Assembly (NCBI RefSeq): GCF_018069895.1
Contig: NZ_JAGQDH010000002.1
Span: 233,420-297,419 of the forward strand
Source of the DNA: Roseovarius autotrophicus
GTDB taxonomy: Bacteria > Pseudomonadota > Alphaproteobacteria > Rhodobacterales > Rhodobacteraceae
Length of the DNA stretch: 64,000 nucleotides
Direction: 5' to 3'
Shown in pieces: positions 51,066-59,940 of the stretch. Numbering within the stretch: position 1 is the first letter of the stretch; each line of letters opens with the position of its first letter. The notes beneath the pieces were generated by a model. That model had not been told where the DNA came from. It did no database searches and saw nothing but the letters and a program-made list of their open reading frames with translations. The position numbers and the translations under genes were made by a program.

Positions 51066-51103
51066 CCGGCCCCGCCTGCCCGCTTGTGGCGGGCCGGGGC
51101 CGG
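51066..51103 (+). terminator. Strong GC hairpin between EF-hand and sigma genes
   Basis: CCGGCCCCG (51066-51074) pairs with CGGGGCCGG (51095-51103), with an inner GCCCGC-TTGTG-GCGGGC. Fifteen GC-rich pairs, no T run. It may reduce read-through or stabilise the upstream mRNA end, so the two genes could be expressed at different levels. Confidence 0.45.
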
Positions 51104-51118
51104 GGATAGTCTCGCGCG

Positions 51119-51712
51119 ATGGCCATGCCTTTTGACGAGCACGACGATACGCCCGACGAAACACTGCTTGCCGCCTTTGCCGCAGGAGATGCGGCGGCGG
51201 CGCGGCGCTTGACATTCCGGCTGACGCCGCGCGTTCTTGCCCATGCCTTTCGTCTTCTGGGCAACCGCGCCGAAGCCGAGGAGGTGGCGCAGGAGGCGAT
51301 GCTGCGGCTCTGGCGGCAGGCGTCCGAGTGGCGCGCGGGCGAGGCGCGGCTCAGCACCTGGCTCTACCGCGTTACCGCCAATCTGTGCATCGACCGGCGG
51401 CGACGCGCAAAGGGGGGCACGGTGCCGCTCGACGCGGTTCCCGAGCCGCCCGACACACAGCCGGGCGCGGCCGAGCGGATGCAGACGCACGCCCGCGCCG
51501 AGGCGTTGCAGGCGGCGCTGAACGAACTGCCAGAGCGGCAGCGGCAGGCGGTGGTGCTGCGCCATATCGAGGGGCTGGCCAATCCCGAGATCGCCATGAT
51601 CATGGGGGCCAGCGTCGAGGCGGTCGAAAGCCTGACCACGCGCGGACGGCGTGCGCTGGCGGCGGCGCTCGGCACAAGAAAAGAGGAGTTGGGCTATGCC
51701 GATGAGCGATGA
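51119..51712 (+). CDS. ECF-type RNA polymerase sigma factor
   Basis: 197 aa. Region 2 (RRLTFRLTPRVLAHAFRLLGNRAEAEEVAQEAMLRLWRQA) and region 4 (LNELPERQRQAVVLRHIEGLANPEIAMIMGASVEAVESLTTRGRRAL) are clear. Downstream genes overlap and encode a one-TM protein and a CnrX-like protein, so it is likely membrane-controlled. Confidence 0.9.
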   Translation: MAMPFDEHDDTPDETLLAAFAAGDAAAARRLTFRLTPRVLAHAFRLLGNRAEAEEVAQEAMLRLWRQASEWRAGEARLSTWLYRVTANLCIDRRRRAKGGTVPLDAVPEPPDTQPGAAERMQTHARAEALQAALNELPERQRQAVVLRHIEGLANPEIAMIMGASVEAVESLTTRGRRALAAALGTRKEELGYADER

Positions 51713-52028
51713 CAAGCATGAGGCCGCGCGGCTCGAACTGTTTTTCGAGGCGGCGCGCGCGCACCCGCCCGAGCCGTCGGCGGCGCTGATGGCGGCGGTC
51801 TTGCGCGCGGCGGAGACGGGGCAACCGGCCCCGAGACGAGAGCCGCTGCTGGCGCGGTTGCGCGACGCCTTTGGCGGCTGGCCCGCGCTGGCGGGGCTGG
51901 CCACGGCGGCGGCGGCCGGTGTCTGGATCGGCACTGCGCTGCCCGAAGGGACGATTGGCGCGGCGGAGGCGGGCTATCTGGTGGATGTCGCGCCGGAGCT
52001 GGCCTTTGATCTGGCAGGAGATTTCTGA
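51696..52028 (+). CDS. One-TM protein, likely anti-sigma factor
   Basis: 110 aa. N-terminal 75 residues are charged and helical, followed by a single membrane helix (GLATAAAAGVWIGTAL) and a short periplasmic end. AGGAG seven bases before ATG 51696; overlaps the sigma gene by 17 bases. Position and topology are those of a short CnrY-like anti-sigma; sequence alone does not prove it. Confidence 0.68.
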   Translation: MPMSDDKHEAARLELFFEAARAHPPEPSAALMAAVLRAAETGQPAPRREPLLARLRDAFGGWPALAGLATAAAAGVWIGTALPEGTIGAAEAGYLVDVAPELAFDLAGDF

Positions 52029-52516
52029 TGGCAGAGGGGAAAAAGGGCGGTCTCTCGACCGGGCTGCGGACGTTTCTGGTGGTGTCGGTCGCACTCAACC
52101 TTCTGGTCGCGGGCGCGGCGGCGGGCTGGTGGCTGCGCCATGGCGACGGGTATCACGGTCACCATCCGGCGCGGCTCGACATGGTGGGCGGACCGCTGAG
52201 CCGCGCGCTGAGCGAGGCCGATCGGCGTGAGATCGCGCGCGGGATGCGCGCGCATATGCGCGTGCAAGGGCCAGAACGTGGCGCGATGCGCGCGAGCATG
52301 GAGGCGCTGGTCGCCGAGCTGCGCGCCGAGCCATTCGACGCCGGGAAGGTCGCTTTGCGGCTTGCCGCACAGCGCGCCGCCTTTGCCGAACGCTTCGAGA
52401 TGGGGCAGGCGGTGCTTGTCGCGCATTTCGCCGCCATGACGGGGGCCGACCGCGCCGCCTATGCCGACCGTCTGGAGGCGGAACTGGCTGCCTACAGCGG
52501 GCGGCGGCGCGAGTGA
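52028..52516 (+). CDS. Metal_resist-family periplasmic sensor (CnrX-like)
   Basis: 162 aa. One membrane anchor (TFLVVSVALNLLVAGAAAGWWLR), a His-rich linker HGDGYHGHHPAR, then a helical domain LSEADRREIARGMRAHMR..RAAFAERFEMGQAVLVAH of the heavy-metal-resistance/CnrX/Spy type. Start overlaps the previous stop (TGATG). In CnrYXH the metal is sensed by CnrX and passed to the anti-sigma. Confidence 0.82.
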   Translation: MAEGKKGGLSTGLRTFLVVSVALNLLVAGAAAGWWLRHGDGYHGHHPARLDMVGGPLSRALSEADRREIARGMRAHMRVQGPERGAMRASMEALVAELRAEPFDAGKVALRLAAQRAAFAERFEMGQAVLVAHFAAMTGADRAAYADRLEAELAAYSGRRRE

Positions 52517-52545
52517 GGTTGATTTCGACCCGTTCCTGGCCTGTC

Positions 52546-52893
52546 TCAACCGAAAACTCTGCCAATTAACCAAAGGCCGATCCCGATCCAGGCGACGACC
52601 CCGCTCCAGCCGAAAAATCCGAGGCGCGCGGCTTCCCTTGGGGGCGTTTCGGTCGAGGCTGAAGGTGTTTCGGCACTTGCGCGCGGGGCCGGTGGGGCCT
52701 TGTGCGTGGCCTTGGATAGTTTCTGGCTGGTGTGAAGCCCGGTGCCCGGAATGCCAGCGCTGACCGTGGTGCCGCTCGTGCCCATGGTCACGCCAGCCCC
52801 GCGCGGCCCAACCCTGATGCTTGCGCCTTTTTTCGTCAGGTTGAGGCGAATGCCGGGCGCGATTTTAAGTGTTCTTCTGAAACGAAATGCCAT
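52546..52893 (-). CDS. DUF4236 protein with C-terminal membrane helix
   Basis: 115 aa. DUF4236 pattern at the N-terminus: MAFRFRRTLKIAPGIRLNLTKKGASIRVGPRGAGVTMG..TVSAGIPGTGLH. Then a Pro/Ala/Ser/Thr linker and one C-terminal membrane helix. GGGAGGG precedes ATG 52893. Function unknown. Divergent from the channel gene. Confidence 0.84.
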   Translation of the reverse strand: MAFRFRRTLKIAPGIRLNLTKKGASIRVGPRGAGVTMGTSGTTVSAGIPGTGLHTSQKLSKATHKAPPAPRASAETPSASTETPPREAARLGFFGWSGVVAWIGIGLWLIGRVFG

Positions 52894-52916
52894 GCTACCC
52901 TCCCGCCGGTCAAATT

Positions 52917-52964
52917 GTAGCACGGCAGGCCCGCCCATGAGTAGCACGGCAGGCCCGCCCATGA
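52917..52964. repeat. Perfect 24-bp tandem duplication at the channel gene start
   Basis: A 24-base unit (GTAGCACGGCAGG..CCCATGA) occurs twice, at 52917-52940 and 52941-52964. Each copy ends in ATGA, giving two in-frame start codons for the channel (52937 and 52961). Confidence 0.9.
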
Positions 52965-53719
52965 CACGCGAGAAGGTTTCCAGAGCGATTGATCCCGAAA
53001 TGCACGATGGGCCGGGGCTGTCGCACTGGAATCAGGTCATCATCGGATTGATCTGCCTGTCGATTCTTCTTGGCATATTCGAGACCGAGGTGCGCCTGAG
53101 CGAGGGGCTGGAGCACGTATACCTCGCCGCGCATCTGGTGTTTTTCGTTGTTTTTCTTGCGGAATACGTCGCGCGGCTCTACGCGGCGGGGGCGAACCCG
53201 CGCTATGGTTCGGCATGGCGCTACGCGCTGACCTTCGCATCACTTACCGATCTTGTGGTGGTGCTGTCCTACCTGATGCCGGTGATCGGTCTGGAGGCGT
53301 CGCTTGTCCGGCTCTTCCGGGTGGCACGGCTGGTGCGGCTGGCGCGGCTTGGCCGCTATTCGCTGGCGCTGCGGACGATATCAGGGGCGGTCGCGCGACG
53401 ACGCTATGAATTGGCGGTGAGCATGGTCGCCGCCTTTGCGCTCATGCTGCTGTCATCGACGGCGCTCTATCTTGCTGAACGCGGCTTGCAACCGGAGAAT
53501 TTCGGCTCGATTCCGCGTGCGATGTGGTGGTCGGTGGCGACCCTTACCACGGTGGGATATGGCGATACTGTCCCGATTACCCCGCTGGGGCGTATCTTTG
53601 CGGCGTTGACTGCGGTCATAGGGATCGGTTTCATCGCGCTGCCGACGGGTATTCTGGCGGGGGCATTCACCGATGCGTTGCGCGACATGCACAATCGGCT
53701 GGAGGAACACGACGAGTAA
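52961..53719 (+). CDS. Voltage-gated-type potassium channel
   Basis: 252 aa, six membrane helices. S4-like RLFRVARLVRLARLGRY with regularly spaced Arg; pore helix then selectivity filter T197-G201 (TVGYG); C-terminal helix ends in a short charged tail. ATG 52961 chosen; an in-frame ATG at 52937 is created by a tandem duplication. A K+-selective channel is likely. Confidence 0.9.
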   Translation: MTREKVSRAIDPEMHDGPGLSHWNQVIIGLICLSILLGIFETEVRLSEGLEHVYLAAHLVFFVVFLAEYVARLYAAGANPRYGSAWRYALTFASLTDLVVVLSYLMPVIGLEASLVRLFRVARLVRLARLGRYSLALRTISGAVARRRYELAVSMVAAFALMLLSSTALYLAERGLQPENFGSIPRAMWWSVATLTTVGYGDTVPITPLGRIFAALTAVIGIGFIALPTGILAGAFTDALRDMHNRLEEHDE

Positions 53720-53818
53720 GCGCGCCGCGTGGCTGTCGTAACCCGCGCGGTGCCTTTGCCTGTGCGCCCTTGCCCCCTTGCCCCCGCCGCGCGGGAGGGG
53801 CATTCTGCGCCGGATCAG

Positions 53819-53846
53819 TTGAAACGGGGCCCGTGTTGCCCCAAGT
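53819..53846 (+). promoter_or_regulatory. Heat-shock (sigma-32) promoter of lon
   Basis: TTGAAA (53819-53824), 14-base spacer, CCCCAAGT (53839-53846), against the RpoH pattern CTTGAAA-N13-15-CCCCATNT. The predicted start is about 70 bases before the lon ATG. Confidence 0.65.
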
Positions 53847-53924
53847 AAGCCTCAAGTGAAACGGAGAGGGCCGGGGCTGCCGAAGCCGGGGCCGGGCCTT
53901 CTTGCCAAGAACAGGACACCGAGC

Positions 53925-56336
53925 ATGCAAGACCCCCTTAATTCCTCTTACCCGGTGCTGCCGCTGCGCGATATCGTGGTGTTCCCGCACATGATCGTGC
54001 CGCTCTTCGTGGGGCGCGAGAAATCTGTGCGCGCGCTGGAAGAGGTGATGGCCGACGACAAGCAGATCCTGCTGTCGAGCCAGATCGATCCCGCCGACGA
54101 TGACCCGAACACCGACGGAATCTATCGCGTCGGCGTGCTGGCCAATGTGCTGCAACTGCTGAAACTGCCCGATGGCACCGTCAAGGTGCTGGTCGAGGGT
54201 GTGCGGCGGGTGCGCATTGTCGAATATCTGGAAAACGAGGCGTTTTTCGAGGCCCGCGCCGAGGCGCTTGACGAGATGCCGGGTGATCTGACCACGATCA
54301 AGGCGCTTTTGCGCACTGTGGGCGAGGAATTCGCGCGCTATGCCAAGATCCGCAAGAACATCCCTGACGAGGCGCTCTCGGCTGTCAGCGACGCTGACGA
54401 CGCCGCGCGGCTGGCCGATCTGGTGTCGGGGCATCTGGGCCTTGATGTGGAGCGCAAGCAGGATCTTCTGGAGACGCTGAGCGTGAGCGAGCGGCTGGAG
54501 AAGGTGTATGGCCTGATGCAGGGCGAGATGAGCGTCTTGCAGGTCGAGAAGAAGATCAAGACCCGCGTCAAGAGCCAGATGGAGCGCACACAGCGCGAAT
54601 ATTACCTGAATGAGCAGATGAAGGCCATTCAGAAGGAGCTTGGCGATGGCGAGGAGGGCGCGGGCGAGATTGCCGAGTTGGAAGAGCGCATCGCCGCGAC
54701 CAAGCTGAGCAAGGAGGCGTCTGAGAAGGCGCAGGCCGAGTTGAAAAAGCTCAAGAGCATGAGCCCGATGAGCGCCGAGGCCACCGTTGTGCGCAATTAC
54801 CTCGACTGGATGTTGTCGATCCCCTGGGGTGTGACAAGCCGCACCAAGAAGGATCTGCACAAGGCGCAGGAGGTGCTTGATGCCGATCATTACGGGCTGG
54901 AAAAGGTCAAGGAGCGGATCGTCGAATATCTGGCGGTGCAGCAGCGCAGCAAGAAGCTGAAAGGCCCGATCATGTGCCTTGTCGGCCCGCCGGGCGTGGG
55001 CAAGACCAGCCTTGGCAAGTCTGTCGCGCGGGCGACGGGGCGCGAGTTCATCCGCATTTCCCTTGGCGGCGTGCGCGACGAGAGCGAGATCCGCGGCCAC
55101 CGGCGGACCTATATCGGCTCCATGCCCGGCAAGATCATTCAGGCGTTGAAAAAGGCCAAGACCACCAATCCGCTGATCCTGCTCGACGAGATCGACAAGA
55201 TGGGGCAGGATTTCCGGGGCGATCCGGCAAGCGCGATGCTGGAAGTGCTTGATCCCGAACAGAACTCCACCTTCATCGACCACTATCTCGAGGTGGAATA
55301 TGACCTCTCGAACGTCATGTTTCTGACCACGGCCAACAGCTACAACATGCCGGGGCCGCTCTTGGACCGGATGGAGATCATCCCGCTGGCGGGCTATACC
55401 GAGGATGAAAAGCGCGAGATCGCCAAGCAGCATCTGTTGCAGAAGCAGGTGGCGAATAACGGGCTGAAGAAGGGCGAATTCGAGCTGACCGACGCGGCGC
55501 TGACCGACATCATCCGCTACTACACCCGCGAGGCGGGGGTGCGGAACCTTGAACGCGAGATCGCCAAGATCGCACGCAAGGCTCTGACCCGGATCATCCG
55601 CAAGGAGGCCGAGAGTGTTAGCGTGACGCCCGCGAACCTCGATGACTTTCTCGGGGTGCGCAAGTTCAAGTTCGGGCTGGCGGAGGAAAGCGATCAGGTC
55701 GGCGTGGTCACGGGGCTTGCCTATACCTCTGTGGGCGGCGAATTGCTCAATATCGAGGCGCTGCGCCTGCCCGGCAAGGGCCGGATGAAGACCACCGGCA
55801 AGCTGGGCGATGTGATGAAGGAATCGATTGATGCGGCGTCAAGCTATGTCCGGTCGATCGCGCCGGAAATCGGGGTAAAGCCGCCGAAGTTCGAGAAATG
55901 GGACATTCACGTCCACGTCCCCGAAGGGGCGACGCCCAAGGACGGGCCTTCGGCGGGTCTGGCGATGGTGACATCCATCGTCTCGGTTCTGACGGGGATT
56001 CCCATCCGCAAGGACATCGCCATGACCGGCGAGGTCACGCTGCGCGGCAATGCGCTGCCCATCGGTGGCCTCAAGGAAAAGCTGCTGGCGGCGCTGCGCG
56101 GCGGCATCAAGACGGTGCTCATCCCGCGCGAGAACGAAAAGGATCTGGCCGAAATCCCGGACAATGTGAAGCAAGGGCTGAAAATCATCCCCGTCGATCA
56201 TGTGCGGGACGTTCTCAAGCTGGCGCTGGTGCGCGCGCCCGAGCCGGTGGAGTGGGACGAGGCCGCCGAAGAGGCCGCCGCCGCCGAGGCGGCGCGAAAG
56301 CCCGAGGGCGAGGGGCGCGGCGCAGTGGCGCATTGA
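53925..56336 (+). CDS. lon: ATP-dependent protease Lon
   Basis: 803 aa LonA. N-terminal LON substrate domain ([26 protein letters not shown]), coiled coil, AAA+ module with [15 protein letters not shown], and the S16 domain with catalytic S676 ([10 protein letters not shown]) and K719 (GLKEKLLAA). Degrades misfolded and regulatory proteins. ATG 53925 has AGGA eight bases upstream. Expected to be heat-inducible. Confidence 0.97.
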   Translation: MQDPLNSSYPVLPLRDIVVFPHMIVPLFVGREKSVRALEEVMADDKQILLSSQIDPADDDPNTDGIYRVGVLANVLQLLKLPDGTVKVLVEGVRRVRIVEYLENEAFFEARAEALDEMPGDLTTIKALLRTVGEEFARYAKIRKNIPDEALSAVSDADDAARLADLVSGHLGLDVERKQDLLETLSVSERLEKVYGLMQGEMSVLQVEKKIKTRVKSQMERTQREYYLNEQMKAIQKELGDGEEGAGEIAELEERIAATKLSKEASEKAQAELKKLKSMSPMSAEATVVRNYLDWMLSIPWGVTSRTKKDLHKAQEVLDADHYGLEKVKERIVEYLAVQQRSKKLKGPIMCLVGPPGVGKTSLGKSVARATGREFIRISLGGVRDESEIRGHRRTYIGSMPGKIIQALKKAKTTNPLILLDEIDKMGQDFRGDPASAMLEVLDPEQNSTFIDHYLEVEYDLSNVMFLTTANSYNMPGPLLDRMEIIPLAGYTEDEKREIAKQHLLQKQVANNGLKKGEFELTDAALTDIIRYYTREAGVRNLEREIAKIARKALTRIIRKEAESVSVTPANLDDFLGVRKFKFGLAEESDQVGVVTGLAYTSVGGELLNIEALRLPGKGRMKTTGKLGDVMKESIDAASSYVRSIAPEIGVKPPKFEKWDIHVHVPEGATPKDGPSAGLAMVTSIVSVLTGIPIRKDIAMTGEVTLRGNALPIGGLKEKLLAALRGGIKTVLIPRENEKDLAEIPDNVKQGLKIIPVDHVRDVLKLALVRAPEPVEWDEAAEEAAAAEAARKPEGEGRGAVAH

Positions 56337-56347
56337 GAGTGTTGAAG

Positions 56348-56376
56348 ATGCCCCGGGTCATCTCTGGGGCATTTTC
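56348..56376 (+). terminator. Rho-independent terminator of lon
   Basis: ATGCCCC (56348-56354) pairs with GGGGCAT (56366-56372), then TTTTCTC. Ten bases after the lon stop. Confidence 0.78.
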
Positions 56377-56393
56377 TCTCAACGGGTCATGGC

Positions 56394-56906
56394 GTGAGTG
56401 AAGATCATATCTTTCCCGTGAGGGGGCGCTTGCTGCCGTGGTTCGCAGGGTTCTGGCTGGTGCTGATGCCGCCCTGCATCGCGATGTCGATTTGCGAAGG
56501 ACCGCCCTAAGAGTGCAAGATCCTGTTTGTTTCCCTCTTTGGGCTGGTGACCGGGCCATTCTGCCTCAAGGCCGTTTGCAATGTCCGCGAAATCCGCATT
56601 GACGCCGACCGCATCCGGCTCCTGCCAGTGGGGTCGGAGGTGCGCTTTGCGGATATCGAGGGGGGGATGTGCCAAGCCGGATGGAGCGGCATGACACGGC
56701 GCCCGGAACTCTCGGGGGGGGCTGTGACTGAGGATGGCGACGAAGGCGCGGCGTATCGCTCCGGGGGCTTTCTGGCTTTGCGTTATCCGATTGGTGCAGC
56801 GCGCGGGCTTCTACCGTTGCCCCTTGGGCCATCTTGGTGCGGTGTCTTCCAAAGTGATCGACAAAGCGTCTGCGCGTTGCCCGAAACGCGCTGGCCTTGG
56901 CATTGA
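56394..56906 (+). pseudogene. Broken small membrane-protein gene
   Basis: One reading frame from a GTG at 56394 to 56906 reads as a coherent protein: two helices (WFAGFWLVLMPPCIAMSI and ILFVSLFGLVTGPFCL) followed by a PH-like segment with REIRIDADRIRLLPVGSEVRFADI. It is stopped by TAA at 56508-56510 between the two helices. Either a decayed gene or, if a downstream ATG (56547) is used, a 119-aa remnant with one helix. Family not recognised. Confidence 0.5.
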
Positions 56907-56962
56907 TATGCCGCTAGCGTGTTTCCAAAGGTGAGACAGTCACGCACCAGATGAGGCATTCC

Positions 56963-57373
56963 ATGGCGACGAAACCCTCCACACGCAGCACGCCCCGCAA
57001 GCCAACCGCTACTCGCGCCACCATCGCAAAACCGGAATCGCTCGTCGCGGACAGGCCCAACCCCGCCGCCCCGGCACGACCCGAATTGAAGCGGCAGGAA
57101 CTGTTGGCAGAGGTGGTCAAACGCGCGGAGATCAAGAAGAAAGCGGCTAGGCCCGTGCTCGAGGCGGCGCTTGCCGTCATCGGCGAGGCACTGGCCGAGG
57201 GGCGCGATCTGAACCTTGCGCCACTGGGCAAGATCAGGATCAATCGTATGCGCGACCTGCCTAACGGCCGCATCCTGATTGCCCGTATCCGTCAGGGCGC
57301 GGGTGATGCGGAGACCACCGCCAGGGAAGATGGCGATGATGTGAAAGAGGTGGTTGCAGAGCCTACGGAGTGA
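56963..57373 (+). CDS. HU/IHF-family DNA-binding protein with basic N-terminal tail
   Basis: 136 aa. The HU fold is in residues about 45-125: LKRQELLAEVVKRAEIKKKAARPVLEAALAVIGEALAEGRDLNLAPLGKIRINRM. A 45-residue Lys/Arg/Pro/Ala/Thr tail precedes it, unlike the 90-residue standard HU. GAGG lies before ATG 56963. Probably nucleoid-associated. The tRNA gene begins 20 bases after the stop. Confidence 0.82.
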   Translation: MATKPSTRSTPRKPTATRATIAKPESLVADRPNPAAPARPELKRQELLAEVVKRAEIKKKAARPVLEAALAVIGEALAEGRDLNLAPLGKIRINRMRDLPNGRILIARIRQGAGDAETTAREDGDDVKEVVAEPTE

Positions 57374-57392
57374 CGCTAAAAGCCGCGTCAAC

Positions 57393-57467
57393 GGGTGATT
57401 AGCTCAGTGGTAGAGCGCTTCGTTCACATCGAAGATGTCAGGAGTTCGAATCTCTTATCACCCACCA
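57393..57467 (+). tRNA. tRNA-Val(CAC)
   Basis: Acceptor GGGTGAT/ATCACCC, D arm GCTC-AGTGGTA-GAGC, anticodon arm CTTCG-TTCACAT-CGAAG with CAC anticodon (reads GUG), T arm AGGAGTTCGAATCTCTT, and encoded CCA. Region 57468-57723 after it holds no gene I can support. Confidence 0.95.
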
Positions 57468-57723
57468 TTCCCGTCTTTGATGTTGCGCCACCTTCCGGCG
57501 ACAACACGAGTTCCGACCCGGACGGACTGCCCCGACTGATCGAGGCCAAGGCGACGAAGGTCAGAGCTCAGTCAAGGACATCGTGATTGCTGTTCAGCTT
57601 CGAAACCGAACAGGGTCATGGCCTGCTGAATTCACTCAACGCTTTTGCAATCAGGTTCTGGGTGCGTGGCGCATTGCATTGGAACTGCCCGTCCCGGGCA
57701 TGCCTCTGAACAGATGCGGCACG
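57468..57723. other. Non-coding stretch after tRNA-Val
   Basis: 256 bases between tRNA-Val and the end of the minus-strand amidohydrolase. Open frames here are short, without ribosome sites or recognisable domains. It could be an island boundary or degraded sequence; I see no integrase or att repeat. Confidence 0.4.
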
Positions 57724-58992
57724 CTACAGGCGACGATCGACCTGTTCCGGGCGTCCGGGCAAGACCAGCCGAGCGGTGTCGCGCGGGTTTTGTGCGACCA
57801 GGTTTCCCTTTGAAATAACCCACAGACGCGACGCCCGCAGCCGAAGCGCCTCGACCGGATGGGCTGCATCCAGCACCACCAGCGAGGCCATGTCGCCCGG
57901 TTCAAACCCGTAGCCGTTCAGCCCCATGATTCGTGCATTCTCGGTTGTTACCATGTCGAAACAGGCGCGCATCTCATCGGGATGGGTCATTTGCGCGACA
58001 TGCAGGCCCATGAATGCCACATCGAGCATATCCGCCGTGCCCAGAGGATACCACGGATCCAGGACGCAATCCTGCCCCCAGCCCACGGTTACGCCATAAG
58101 CGCGCAGTTCCTTCACACGCGTCAGCCCGCGCCGCTTGGGAAATGTGTCGTGGCGGCCCTGAATGACGATATTGATCAGCGGATTCGGCAGGGCCGCGAT
58201 CTCTGCCTCGGCGATCAACGGCAGAAGTTTCGAGACATAGTAATTGTCCATCGAATGCATGGAGGTCAGGTGCGAGCCGGTCGCGCGGCCCTGCAAGCCG
58301 TAGCGGATCACCTCTGCCGCCAGCGTCTCGATGTGGCGCGACATCGGATCATCGGTTTCATCGCAATGCAGGTCGATCGGCAGCCCGCGTTCCGCAGCGA
58401 TGCGGCACAGATCGGTGACCGAGGCACGGCCTTCCTCCATCGTGCGCTCGAAATGCGGGATGCCGCCCACAACATCGACCCCCATATCCAGCGCGCGCAG
58501 CGTCTGATCGCGCGCCTGCGGGTCGCGATACAGCCCGTCCTGCGGAAAGGCCACCAGTTGCAGATCGAGATAAGGTCGCACGGTCTCGCGCACGTCCAGA
58601 AGGGCCTGCACACCCTTCAACTCCGGGTCGCAGGTATCGACATGGCTGCGGATCGCCAGCAGCCCCATGCTTACGGCCCAGTCGCAGTAGGCGAGTGCAC
58701 GGGCCTTCATCTCGTCAATCGTCGTGACCTGCTTCAACTCGCCCCACAACGTGATCCCTTCCAGGAGCGTGCCCGACTGGTTGATGCGGGGGATGCCATA
58801 ACTCAGCGTCGCGTCCATATGGAAATGCGGATCGACAAAGGGCGGGCTGACCAGATCGCCGTTTGCGTGGATCACCTGGCCCGCCTCGGCCCCGTCAAGC
58901 CGGTCAACCGCCGCGATCCGGTCGCCCCGGATACCGATATCCGCAACTCTCCCGTCAGGTAGGGTGCCGCCTTTGACGATCAGATCAAACAT
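57724..58992 (-). CDS. Cytosine-deaminase-like amidohydrolase
   Basis: 422 aa, very close in plan to E. coli CodA. Metal/catalytic residues: H56 and H58 (DPHFHMD), Gln in VAFPQDG, HCDETDD, HLTSMHSMD, and D308 in GQDC. Position 309 is Cys where CodA has Asp (D314), a residue that shapes substrate choice. So it may deaminate cytosine or a related base/pterin-like compound. ATG overlaps the permease stop (TGATG). Last gene of the BMP-transport operon. Confidence 0.88.
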   Translation of the reverse strand: MFDLIVKGGTLPDGRVADIGIRGDRIAAVDRLDGAEAGQVIHANGDLVSPPFVDPHFHMDATLSYGIPRINQSGTLLEGITLWGELKQVTTIDEMKARALAYCDWAVSMGLLAIRSHVDTCDPELKGVQALLDVRETVRPYLDLQLVAFPQDGLYRDPQARDQTLRALDMGVDVVGGIPHFERTMEEGRASVTDLCRIAAERGLPIDLHCDETDDPMSRHIETLAAEVIRYGLQGRATGSHLTSMHSMDNYYVSKLLPLIAEAEIAALPNPLINIVIQGRHDTFPKRRGLTRVKELRAYGVTVGWGQDCVLDPWYPLGTADMLDVAFMGLHVAQMTHPDEMRACFDMVTTENARIMGLNGYGFEPGDMASLVVLDAAHPVEALRLRASRLWVISKGNLVAQNPRDTARLVLPGRPEQVDRRL

Positions 58993-59939
58993 CAACGCTC
59001 TCCCTTGTTGAACGGCACCATCAGCGCGGCAGGCACCGAAGCGCGGCGCGACATGATCACCAGCGCCAGAATGGACAGGACAAATGGCATCATGAGGAAT
59101 ATCTGGTATGGAATATCGGCCCCGATAGCGGTCTGCTGCAGCCGGATCTGCAGCGCATCGAACATGGCGAACAGCACCGCTCCCAACAGCGCCTTGCCGG
59201 GCATCCAGGCGCCGAAGACCACCAGCGCGATGCAGATCCAACCACGCCCGTTCACCATCTCGAAAAAGAAGGAATTGAAGGCTGACATGGTCAGGAAGGC
59301 ACCACCGACCGCCATCAGACCGGAACCCACGATGACGGCCCCCATGCGCAGCCCCGTGACCGACAGGCCCTGCGCGGCCACAGCCGCCGGGTTCTCGCCA
59401 GCCGCGCGCAGCGCCAGACCCAGCGGCGTACGGAACAGAACGAAGGAAACGACGCCGACCAGCCCAAAAGCCAGATAGGTCAGCGGCGTCTGGGAGAACA
59501 GGGCAGGTCCGATCAGCGGAATATCGGACAGGATCGGGATGGGCAGCGGCTGGAACGGTTCGATCCGGGGCGGCGCGGTGACGCGCGGCAGTGCCAGACG
59601 ATAGGCGAAATAGGCGCTGGCCGTCGCCAGAAGCGTGATCCCCAGCCCCACGACATGCTGGCTCAGCCCAAAGGGCACGGTGAGCGTGCCATGCAGCAGG
59701 CCAAACAGCATCCCCGCCAGCATGGCCACCACAACGCCGGTCCACAGCCCCCCACCGGAATAGACGGTCATCCAGCCTGCGAAGGCGCCCACGACCATGA
59801 TCCCCTCGATCCCGAGGTTCAGCACGCCCGCACGTTCGCAGATCAATTCGCCCATCGTGGCAAAGATAAGCGGCGAGGCAATGCGGATCACCGCAGCCCA
59901 GAAACTCGCCGAGAGGAAGATTTCAAGAACCTCGCCCAT
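58992..59939 (-). CDS. BMP-type ABC transporter permease 2
   Basis: 315 aa, about eight membrane helices. Nucleoside/simple-sugar ABC permease (BPD_transp_2, YufQ/NupQ-like): GELICERAGVLNLGIEGIMVVGAFAGW, GLALRAAGENPAAVAAQGLSV. Works with permease 1 in a heterodimeric importer. Spaced one base from permease 1. Confidence 0.92.
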   Translation of the reverse strand: MGEVLEIFLSASFWAAVIRIASPLIFATMGELICERAGVLNLGIEGIMVVGAFAGWMTVYSGGGLWTGVVVAMLAGMLFGLLHGTLTVPFGLSQHVVGLGITLLATASAYFAYRLALPRVTAPPRIEPFQPLPIPILSDIPLIGPALFSQTPLTYLAFGLVGVVSFVLFRTPLGLALRAAGENPAAVAAQGLSVTGLRMGAVIVGSGLMAVGGAFLTMSAFNSFFFEMVNGRGWICIALVVFGAWMPGKALLGAVLFAMFDALQIRLQQTAIGADIPYQIFLMMPFVLSILALVIMSRRASVPAALMVPFNKGER

Positions 59940-59940
59940 G

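Noticed and set aside
57468..57723. Integrase or transposase remnant after the tRNA
   Set aside because: Short frames here show no recognisable motif on either strand.
57724..59745. A single 673-codon protein including extra N-terminal residues before the amidohydrolase
   Set aside because: The extra part is an off-frame reading of permease 2; the real protein begins at ATG 58992, where the CodA-like domain starts.
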